A DNA stretch of 34,354 nucleotides, from IMG/VR virus record IMGVR_UViG_3300046002_005108, positions 1 to 34,354 of that record; one strand, given 5' to 3'. This document shows positions 29,507-34,354 of the stretch, piece by piece. The position numbers and the translations under genes are program-made. Positions within the stretch are counted from its first letter, which is position 1. Each line of letters opens with the position of its first letter. The stretch is from a virus. A model generated the notes under the pieces. The model was not told where the DNA came from. It was given only the letters and a program-made list of their open reading frames with translations, and ran no database searches.

Positions 29507-30036
29507 ACAGCCCCCTTCGGCACTTCGTCCTTTTCAATCGTTTTCTTGAAGCCGACGCGGCCCGCGATGTGATAGACCACAACGCCTTCCGGCTTCATAA
29601 AGCCAGGGGCGGCGGCGCTGCCCTCAAAGGCCAGCCGCTGCAATGCGGTTTCAATCTCGAAGGTGTCGAACAGGCCCCGGTAAAGCACCGGGACCACATG
29701 GCAGCAGGCCGGGCGCGACTCGCCCCAGCGGTCCACGTTGAACAGCGAGAATCGCTTGTGGTCAATGCCGTACTTGCGCTGGATGCCGCAGCCCCACCAT
29801 TCGCCAAAGTGGCTGCCGGGGCCAAGCTGCATCAGCTCATCGCGGTTGGCGTAGGCCCACGCAGCGAAGCCGAAGTTATCGGCGTCCGGTGTAATCCAGC
29901 GGGTGCGGCTGCCGACGTAGAAGCCGCCGTCATCGGTAATGCAAATCTGCGCGTTGGTGCCGTCGATCTTTTCCGTGACCACAATTTCACGGGAAAGGCG
30001 GGGCATCTTCGGAAACTCTACAAATTCAATAGCCAT
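29503..30036 (-). CDS. RNA ligase-family nucleotidyltransferase, short form
   Basis: 177 aa from ATG 30036. Covalent nucleotidyltransferase motifs in order: motif I EKIDGTNAQI with Lys23 as adenylation site, Ser-Arg at VGSRTR (43-46), motif III-like FGEWWG (77-82), FSLFNV, motif IV PEGVVVY (149-155) and motif V FKKTIEK (163-169). This is the RNA_ligase (PF09414) core. There is nothing after motif V, so the C-terminal domain found in full-length Rnl2 enzymes is absent. Role probably in RNA repair against host tRNA-cleaving defence, inferred from the family. Confidence 0.88.
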   Translation of the reverse strand: MAIEFVEFPKMPRLSREIVVTEKIDGTNAQICITDDGGFYVGSRTRWITPDADNFGFAAWAYANRDELMQLGPGSHFGEWWGCGIQRKYGIDHKRFSLFNVDRWGESRPACCHVVPVLYRGLFDTFEIETALQRLAFEGSAAAPGFMKPEGVVVYHIAGRVGFKKTIEKDEVPKGAV

Positions 30037-30215
30037 CACTTCGCTCCCTTGTTGTCCGCAGCGCAGGCGGCTTTCGCCTCGGCTGCCGTGGTGTAAATGC
30101 CAATGGTTTCGCGGCCCTTGACCGCCTTGAACAAATCGCCAGCGCCGGTCACGTTGCGGCTGATGACGTAAGCGCCGCAGCGGATGGCGTGGGTGCCGTC
30201 CTTTTCCCATTTCAC
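30036..30215 (-). CDS. hypothetical 59-aa basic protein
   Basis: Starts at GTG 30215 (GTGA with the helicase stop) and ends in TGATG with the ligase start. Sequence MKWEKDGTHAIRCGAYVIS, then GAGDLFKAVKGRETIGIYTT, an alpha/beta pattern found in small phage proteins of unknown function. The start and end couplings support translation. Confidence 0.6.
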   Translation of the reverse strand: MKWEKDGTHAIRCGAYVISRNVTGAGDLFKAVKGRETIGIYTTAAEAKAACAADNKGAK

Positions 30216-31483
30216 AGGTCGTCATCTCTTTTGCTGCTCGGCCTCGGCTCTGACCACTCACGGTCGGACGGCAGGAAGCGGCAACGCTCTAGGTCGTCTT
30301 CCATGCGAATCAGCCCCGTTGGCCCGTTGCGCTGCAAAGCCACGTCCAGGCGCAGGCCCGGCGATTCTGTCTTGTCGTAGTAATTCGGGCGGTGCAGCAG
30401 GAACATCGCGTCACAGTCCTGCTCAATCGTTCCCGACCCGCGAGCATCGGACGGTCGCGGCGGGCGAATAGCCCCGGCCTCGTTGCCTCGGTTGACCTGA
30501 AAGACCTCGATCACCGGCACATCGCACTCTTTCGCCAGCTTCTTAATCCGGCGGGTCAGGAAGCCCAGCCGGGCGGCTTCGTTCTCAAGGCGCGGCTGCT
30601 CGATGAGCTGCAAGTAATCAATCACCACCAGCGCCGGCTTAGCCTGCCGGGCGTGGGCCTCGATCTGCTCGATGGTCAAGTCCATGCGCTCGGACAGCAG
30701 CAGCGGGGACGCTTTCAGGTCGGCCATCGCCACGGACAATTGCGACCATTCGTGGTCTTCCATCGCCTTCGGGCGCAAAAGGCCCACGCTGCGGACGCCA
30801 GCAAGCGCACAGGCCATGCGCTGCATCAGTTCGTCCATCGACATTTCCAGGCTGAACCCGGCGACACGCTGGCCAAGGTTCACGGCCACATGGGCGGCGA
30901 TCTGCCACGCCAGGATGGACTTACCCATCTTTGCCCGAGCGCCCAGCGCGTAAACCCGGCCCGGCTGCAATCCCCCGGTCATCGCGTCAAGCTGCGGGAT
31001 TCCCGTAAGAAGCCCGGACATTTCCTCCTTGGCTTCCCAGCGGGCCATGACGCCCTTCCACATCGCGCCCGCCGCTTCCTTCGCCGTGACCAATCGGCCC
31101 GGTTGGTCGTCGCTGATGCTGGCGATGAGGCTTTGTGCCTCCGTCAAGTCACCCTGCGCGGCTATGCGCTCACCGGCCAGCCTGACCCTGCGGGTGGTAG
31201 CGGAAAGGCGCACGGACTCGGCGTAGGCCCGCACGTTCGCCGCAGACGGCGTATCCGATGCGAGCTTGAAAATGTACGGGTCGTTATCAGCCCAATTCGT
31301 CGCCTCCATGACGGTGAAGGCGTCAATCGGGCGGCCCGCATCGTTCAGCGTGCCAAACGCTTTCCAAATCGCGGCGTGGCCGTCAATCGTGAAATGGTCG
31401 GCGGTCAGTAGGTCGGCAACCCGCCAGTACGCGGACGGGTCCAGCAGGACCGCGCCAAGGACGTTCTGTTCACTTGCGCTCAT
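30212..31483 (-). CDS. dnaB: replicative DNA helicase, DnaB-like
   Basis: 423 aa from ATG 31483 with GAGG upstream; a TTG 15 bases earlier is less likely. N-terminal DnaB domain (SASEQNVLGAVLLDPSAYW; DHFTIDGHAAIWKAF), linker, then RecA-like C-terminal domain: Walker A ALGARAKMGKS with Lys188, SLEMS with Glu213, Walker B VVIDYLQL with Asp289, and QVNRGNEAG. Hexameric 5'-3' helicase loaded by the upstream O-like initiator. Overlaps the initiator gene by 14 bases. Confidence 0.95.
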   Translation of the reverse strand: MSASEQNVLGAVLLDPSAYWRVADLLTADHFTIDGHAAIWKAFGTLNDAGRPIDAFTVMEATNWADNDPYIFKLASDTPSAANVRAYAESVRLSATTRRVRLAGERIAAQGDLTEAQSLIASISDDQPGRLVTAKEAAGAMWKGVMARWEAKEEMSGLLTGIPQLDAMTGGLQPGRVYALGARAKMGKSILAWQIAAHVAVNLGQRVAGFSLEMSMDELMQRMACALAGVRSVGLLRPKAMEDHEWSQLSVAMADLKASPLLLSERMDLTIEQIEAHARQAKPALVVIDYLQLIEQPRLENEAARLGFLTRRIKKLAKECDVPVIEVFQVNRGNEAGAIRPPRPSDARGSGTIEQDCDAMFLLHRPNYYDKTESPGLRLDVALQRNGPTGLIRMEDDLERCRFLPSDREWSEPRPSSKRDDDL

Positions 31484-32216
31484 GGTATCGGCCCTCAATG
31501 ACCTTGGCGAAATTCTCGGGAAGCACCAGCCAGTCCAGGCCTGGCAGGAAGGGGCGTCCGTTCGTGCCGGACACTTGGCCGGTCAGGAACGGCGATGCGG
31601 CAACGTGGGTGAAGAAGCGCCGCCAGTAATCGAGCGACTGGCGCTTGGCGTCTTCGCGCCAACGGGAGCGCAGCGAGTCCATGCGCTTACCGGCCCACAC
31701 TTTCATCCGGGGGTTGGCAGGCAGCAGTTCGTGGTACGCCTCAAGGATTTCGGCGTGGGGGCAGTCGCCGGCAGGCGACGAAAGCTTTTGATCTTTCTCT
31801 TCTCTTCTCTTCTCTTCTCTGGTAGACGCGGATGTAGACGCGGCAACGTCTACGGAATCATCTACATTTGCCCGCCACTTAGCCTGCCTCCGGTTCTTAA
31901 GTGCCCGTTTCTTGGCGGTTTCTCCGTTGTGGTTGTCAAAGTTGGGGAGGGTCACCCTCTCGGCCGCATCGTCCACCAGCAGCCACCCGACCAGCACGCA
32001 CGCAGCAGCGAAGCCATCGCAGCGACAAATGCGGTCTACGTCTGCGGCTACAACACCGTCTACCGAACCGTCTACAGAAACTCCATCAATCCAGCCCCAA
32101 AGACGGGCCAGCTTTCCGACGATAAGGTCCGCATCCACACCAAGGGCGCGGGCCATCCGCATCACTTCCGGCTTTTCCGGCAGGGTGTGTTCCATCTTTA
32201 TCCACTCACCGGCCAT
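31470..32216 (-). CDS. O-like replication initiator, contains origin repeats
   Basis: 248 aa. N-terminal half is a winged-helix-like domain (GEWIKMEHTLPEKPEVMRMA; LGVDADLIVGKLARLWGWID; VGWLLVDDAAERVTLPNFDN), as in phage replisome organisers. The middle (about 118-145) is low-complexity and includes SVDGSVDGVVAADVD further N-terminal and STREEKRREEKDQK. The C-terminal part (about 155-248) is a DnaB-loading type domain (YWRRFFTHVAASPFLTGQVS; LDWLVLPENFAKVIEGRY). GGAGG 8 bases before ATG. Directly upstream of helicase as in lambda O/P. Confidence 0.82.
   Translation of the reverse strand: MAGEWIKMEHTLPEKPEVMRMARALGVDADLIVGKLARLWGWIDGVSVDGSVDGVVAADVDRICRCDGFAAACVLVGWLLVDDAAERVTLPNFDNHNGETAKKRALKNRRQAKWRANVDDSVDVAASTSASTREEKRREEKDQKLSSPAGDCPHAEILEAYHELLPANPRMKVWAGKRMDSLRSRWREDAKRQSLDYWRRFFTHVAASPFLTGQVSGTNGRPFLPGLDWLVLPENFAKVIEGRYHERK
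31792..32075 (-). other. candidate replication origin: iterons and pyrimidine tract
   Basis: Inside the initiator gene, GTAGACG or its complement recurs at 31822-31828, 31834-31840, 31847-31853, 31860-31865 (variant ATCTAC), 32033-32039, 32057-32063 and 32069-32075, in two clusters. Beside the first cluster is a run of CTCTT repeats (31792-31820), a strand-biased tract that could ease unwinding. On the coding strand the repeats read GTA GAC (Val-Asp); GTA is a rare Val codon here, which argues for selection on the DNA. Lambda-type origins lie in the same place in gene O. Confidence 0.65.
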
Positions 32217-32376
32217 TATTTTCCTCCTTGATAAGCGACGGCTGCACCGGCTCGGCGAGCCACGATTCCAGCCCGAGCGCCTTGGCGGCCTCTAGCTGCT
32301 CGGCGTCGGTGATGGGCCGGTGTAGGAGGCGCAGGGCCTCTAGGCAGGCGGCGTAGTTGCGCTGGGTGGTGTTCAC
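32206..32376 (-). CDS. hypothetical 56-aa protein
   Basis: GTG 32376 forms GTGA with the upstream stop; the 3' end overlaps the initiator gene by 11 bases and contains its ribosome-binding site. Helical product (NYAACLEALRLLHRPITDAE; LEAAKALGLESWLAEPVQPS). The pattern 'R-P-I-T-D-A-E-x-L-E-A-A-K-A-L-G' looks like a small helical DNA- or protein-binding unit. No family recognised. Confidence 0.6.
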   Translation of the reverse strand: MNTTQRNYAACLEALRLLHRPITDAEQLEAAKALGLESWLAEPVQPSLIKEENNGR

Positions 32377-32573
32377 GCCCTCACCCCCTTAGCCGCCGGC
32401 GTATGCCCCACATGCCAGCAGCCGCACATGGCGCATTTGTAGGCAGCTACGCGCCCCTTGGCCCAGCCCATCGCGTGACGCTTGGACGCTTCGTGGCGCT
32501 TGCCCATGCTGGCGATGACGGCGTGCGCGGCTTGGGGCGAGGCGTATTCGATCTTTCCGGTGCGACAGGTCAT
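32373..32573 (-). CDS. 66-aa zinc-knuckle protein
   Basis: ATG 32573 makes ATGA with the previous stop. Sequence KIEYASPQAAHAVIASMGKR, then basic helix and YKCAMCGCWHVGHT. This matches a common phage small-protein type: a helix followed by one CxxC-x-C-W-H knuckle ending in WHVGH/WHLT. Likely nucleic-acid associated; function unknown. Confidence 0.65.
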   Translation of the reverse strand: MTCRTGKIEYASPQAAHAVIASMGKRHEASKRHAMGWAKGRVAAYKCAMCGCWHVGHTPAAKGVRA

Positions 32574-32644
32574 TTGCCTTGCTCCCAAGTCGTGAAGATG
32601 GGATGGCGGCGCTTGCGGAATAGGCGGCGCAGGAGGGCGATCAC
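32570..32644 (-). CDS. 24-aa basic peptide, coupled on both sides
   Basis: Starts at GTG 32644 inside the previous stop (GTGA) and ends at TGA overlapping the next ATG (ATGA). Product IALLRRLFRKRRHPIFTTWE is very basic with an amphipathic start. Its only support is the exact overlap at both ends, matching the neighbours. It could serve mainly to carry ribosomes across, or be a real peptide. Confidence 0.45.
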   Translation of the reverse strand: MIALLRRLFRKRRHPIFTTWEQGK

Positions 32645-32979
32645 GCGGACACCGCCAGCGCGTTTGCCAGTTCGGCGCGAAGGCTGGCGATTTCGTCCTG
32701 CAAGTTCTCTACCTGCTTGCGGGCATCGTCGCGTTCTTCCTCGGCCTCCTGCTTGTCGCTGCAAGCGTCCACCAGCGCATCGCGCAGCTTCTCCGTTCCT
32801 ACCGACTTGACCTTCTCGCAGCAGGCTTCAATGGCGCGCTCCGCATCGTCAATCAGTGCGGGCGGAACGTAGTCGCGGACCTGCTTTATAAGGGAGGCGA
32901 ACGCATCATCTACGTCAGGGCAGGTCGGCTTGCACAGGGCGTCAGCCTCGCGCGCGGCGCTCTTGTAGTTGCGGCCCAT
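32641..32979 (-). CDS. coiled-coil early protein (112 aa)
   Basis: N-terminal globular part (EADALCKPTCPDVDDAFASL; VPPALIDDAERAIEACCEKV) and a C-terminal coiled coil (KQEAEEERDDARKQVENLQD; EIASLRAELANALA) of about 40 residues. Good ribosome-binding site GGGGAGG upstream. Early leftward operon, so possibly a regulator or host-interacting factor; no family recognised. Confidence 0.65.
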   Translation of the reverse strand: MGRNYKSAAREADALCKPTCPDVDDAFASLIKQVRDYVPPALIDDAERAIEACCEKVKSVGTEKLRDALVDACSDKQEAEEERDDARKQVENLQDEIASLRAELANALAVSA

Positions 32980-33110
32980 TAACGAATCCTCCCCGCAGCC
33001 CGCACACGGCGCTTGGCGGCGCCCTCATCGAAGCGGCGCTCCGTGCCCGGCGCAGGCTTGGGCGGGACGCCTACGAAGCGGTTGAAGGGGTTGGGGGTCT
33101 TGGGCTTCAT
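32979..33110 (-). CDS. 43-aa basic protein
   Basis: ATG 33110 makes ATGA with the upstream stop, and TAATG joins it to the next gene. Lys/Arg/Pro-rich (MKPKTPNPFNRFVGVPPKPA; RRFDEGAAKRRVRAAGRIR). Likely a small nucleic-acid or host-protein binding factor. No family recognised. Confidence 0.55.
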   Translation of the reverse strand: MKPKTPNPFNRFVGVPPKPAPGTERRFDEGAAKRRVRAAGRIR

Positions 33111-33289
33111 GCGGCGTTCCTGTTGGTGACGGTCAGCCAGTAGTGTTGCGCTGGCTCAACCTTGAATGAGACGCCGGCTTTGGCGGCTTCGCTAATGGCG
33201 CGATCTAGCTGAGCCTGCGTGAGCCTGGCGCTTATGGTTTCCCCTACTTCAAGCAGAGGCCAATGGTCGGGGAGTAGGTTTGCGGACAT
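33107..33289 (-). CDS. first gene of leftward operon, 60 aa
   Basis: ATG 33289 starts MSANLLPDHWPLLEVGETIS, then helices (LTQAQLDRAISEAAKAGVSF) and a short strand end (WLTVTNRNAA). The frame is open further upstream, but that would run through the control region. Position as first leftward gene next to the divergent promoters is that of a Cro- or N-like regulator, yet no helix-turn-helix is clear. Function unknown. Confidence 0.6.
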   Translation of the reverse strand: MSANLLPDHWPLLEVGETISARLTQAQLDRAISEAAKAGVSFKVEPAQHYWLTVTNRNAA

Positions 33290-33335
33290 GGCTGAAGGAT
33301 AGCGCGATTCCGGGCCGGCACTACCCCCACAGATA

Positions 33336-33348
33336 GAACGCTGCGTTC
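33336..33348. promoter_or_regulatory. 13-bp perfect palindrome, candidate operator
   Basis: GAACGC-T-GCGTTC in the divergent gap between the leftward and rightward operons, 12 bases from the -35 of the rightward promoter. It has the size of half an operator for a dimeric phage repressor. No second copy was found nearby, and no repressor gene was recognised. Confidence 0.5.
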
Positions 33349-33359
33349 CGCACATGGCA

Positions 33360-33387
33360 TTGATGGGCGCGGGAATCGGCGTATATT
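33360..33387 (+). promoter_or_regulatory. rightward early promoter (sigma-70 type)
   Basis: TTGATG at 33360-33365 and TATATT at 33382-33387 with a 16-base spacer; transcription would start near 33394. The first rightward gene begins at 33427 with GGAGAT upstream. This is the clearest promoter in the window. In the leftward direction only a weak TATCCT (about 33296-33301) is visible. Confidence 0.7.
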
Positions 33388-33426
33388 CAACCCATCGCCG
33401 GACGCCCCGGCAGTTGGAGATCTGGC

Positions 33427-33630
33427 ATGACCACCTTCCGCAGCGCCCAGCGCGCCTATGACGCACAGACCCCGCCCGAGTATCCCGAAGCCGTGGAGCT
33501 GCCGGCTGGCCGTGGCGACCCGCTGACGGCGCTCAAGTGGTGCCGCGAGCGCCGCTACGTCATGGCCCGCTACCTCGCCACCCGTGCGCGTGCGATGCGG
33601 CCTGTTCGCCTGCCGGGGGTGTCGCTGTGA
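33427..33630 (+). CDS. first gene of rightward operon, 67 aa
   Basis: ATG 33427 with TTGGAGAT upstream. Basic helical protein (TTFRSAQRAYDAQTPPEYPE; LKWCRERRYVMARYLATRAR). Next to the divergent promoters, so a regulator role is possible, but no helix-turn-helix is clear. Stop overlaps the next GTG. Function unknown. Confidence 0.6.
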   Translation: MTTFRSAQRAYDAQTPPEYPEAVELPAGRGDPLTALKWCRERRYVMARYLATRARAMRPVRLPGVSL

Positions 33631-33896
33631 GCCGGGGCGTGGATGTGCTGGCGGTGATGGATAGCGCCACGCAGCACCTTGTCTACCCGGATTGCAAGGA
33701 GATGGCACACGCCCGCGCCGCCGTGGCCGAGCTGGTGGAGGCTGTCAAGGCGCTGGACGCCGCATACATCGCCCACGATGAGGTGCGCGATAACCGCACC
33801 CTTGCTGCATCGTTCCGGCACGCGGTGGGCCGTCAGTTGGTCGCCGCCATTGCGCGGAAAGATGCCGCCCTCGCCGCCTTCGAGGTGAGCAAGTGA
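33627..33896 (+). CDS. hypothetical 89-aa helical protein (GTG start)
   Basis: GTG 33627 in a GTGA overlap; an earlier open frame has no good start. Helical and Ala-rich (AHARAAVAELVEAVKALDAA; FRHAVGRQLVAAIARKDAAL). The pattern of two long helices is found in many small phage proteins of unknown function. Coupled to the next gene by GTGA. Confidence 0.6.
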   Translation: MSRGVDVLAVMDSATQHLVYPDCKEMAHARAAVAELVEAVKALDAAYIAHDEVRDNRTLAASFRHAVGRQLVAAIARKDAALAAFEVSK

Positions 33897-34114
33897 CCGC
33901 CGCCACCGACGCCCAGTGGGAGGCGTACTACGCGGCCAAGGGGCGGGTTCATCAGGCCCAAGCGGAAAGGCTTCGCGCAGAAGCCGCCGCCTGTCGCGTC
34001 CGACCGTTCCTGATTTCCAGTCGTGAGCGCGATGCAAACGACTACGAAGAAATGGCCGCCGAATGCGACCGAATGGCCGCCGCCATCGCCAAAGCCACCG
34101 GAGGCCAGCCGTGA
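33893..34114 (+). CDS. hypothetical 73-aa helical protein (GTG start)
   Basis: GTG 33893 in a GTGA overlap. Charged, Ala-rich helices (WEAYYAAKGRVHQAQAERLR; DYEEMAAECDRMAAAIAKAT). No family, membrane segment or Cys cluster. Part of the chain of coupled small genes. Confidence 0.6.
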   Translation: MTAATDAQWEAYYAAKGRVHQAQAERLRAEAAACRVRPFLISSRERDANDYEEMAAECDRMAAAIAKATGGQP

Positions 34115-34293
34115 TTTCTTACCTAACCGCCGACGTATCCGGCTGGGAGTCCGTCGCGTTCTGGCTGGGCGTTGGCCTGCTGGGCGTGGCGCTTGGCTGG
34201 GCTATCGCGCTGGCGATTGGCTGGGCCGTGGACAACTGGCCGGGCGACCTGGATTGCAACGACTACTGCGGTTCGCCGCGAGGGGATGAGTGA
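34111..34293 (+). CDS. 60-aa membrane protein (GTG start)
   Basis: GTG 34111 in a GTGA overlap. One hydrophobic segment, about residues 14-41 (VAFWLGVGLLGVALGWAIAL), with a Gly/Trp pattern and an acidic C-terminal tail with two Cys (LDCNDYCG). Probably an inner-membrane protein with its tail facing the periplasm or cytoplasm. Function unknown. Its stop overlaps the next ATG (TGATG). Confidence 0.6.
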   Translation: MISYLTADVSGWESVAFWLGVGLLGVALGWAIALAIGWAVDNWPGDLDCNDYCGSPRGDE

Positions 34294-34354
34294 TGGACCG
34301 CAGAAACTTCACCGCGCCGCCGTCCGACCTTCGTTGCGAGTGGGACATAACGCT
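34293..34354 (+). CDS. small ORF cut by the window end
   Basis: ATG 34293 overlaps the previous stop and reads MDRRNFTAPPSDLRCEWDIT up to the last bases. If the ends of the window are joined, it continues LNQHW and stops at positions 14-16, 6 nt before the ATG of the first gene. The 25-aa product has no family. Listed as partial because joining the ends is an inference. Confidence 0.5.
   Translation, partial: MDRRNFTAPPSDLRCEWDIT

Noticed and set aside
1-34354. CRISPR array, insertion sequence or transposase
   Set aside because: No regularly spaced repeats, transposase motifs or inverted-repeat bounded elements seen on either strand.

Overview
The window reads as the genome of a temperate, short-tailed (podovirus-type) phage of a GC-rich proteobacterium. 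The base composition and a tRNA-Arg(CCU) half-gene would fit a Xanthomonadaceae-like gammaproteobacterium, but this host guess is weak. Almost every base is coding, and neighbouring genes are chained by ATGA, GTGA or TGATG stop/start overlaps. The last open frame at the right end continues into the left end and stops 6 nt before the first ATG, and the + strand operon runs across that junction. The window is therefore probably a whole circular genome, or a permuted unit, opened at an arbitrary point. The attachment site is internal and unrecombined, so this is the free phage form and not an integrated prophage.

Layout. A divergent control region (about 33290-33426) separates two transcription units. 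Rightward (+): 33427 to the window end, then 23-4521, holds many small accessory ORFs, an excisionase-like gene, a tyrosine integrase, attP and two small genes beyond attP. Leftward (-): 33289 down to 4518 carries everything else in lambdoid order: small early genes, an O-like initiator with candidate iterons, a DnaB-type helicase, a nin-like region (RNA ligase-like protein, DUF551, YbcO-like nuclease, VRR-NUC nuclease, metallophosphoesterase), a candidate Q-type late regulator, a gene-free 422-nt segment rich in hairpins, and then the late genes. The late genes start with two protease-like proteins (an HslV-like Ntn hydrolase and a trypsin-like lipoprotein) and several tiny membrane proteins. 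They continue with small and large terminase, portal, scaffold, an N4-gp56-type coat, P22-type tail-machine proteins (gp4-, gp10- and gp14-like), three ejection proteins, tail proteins including an SGNH-esterase fibre, and endolysin, holin and Rz/Rz1. One small membrane-protein gene on the + strand sits between the ejection and tail genes, as morons and exclusion genes do in P22.

Points of most interest: (1) the gene-free hairpin-rich segment between the Q-like gene and the late operon; (2) an attP whose core is the 5' half of tRNA-Arg(CCU), overlaps the end of int, is flanked by four repeats that look like integrase arm sites, and would put two small genes under the host tRNA promoter in a lysogen; (3) repeated GTAGACG elements inside the initiator gene; (4) a gp10-like tail protein split over two reading frames; (5) an HslV-like peptidase whose only start that keeps the N-terminal threonine is AUA; (6) two mutually exclusive RNA hairpins, one burying the ribosome-binding site, just after the coat terminator. 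No CI-type repressor could be recognised.
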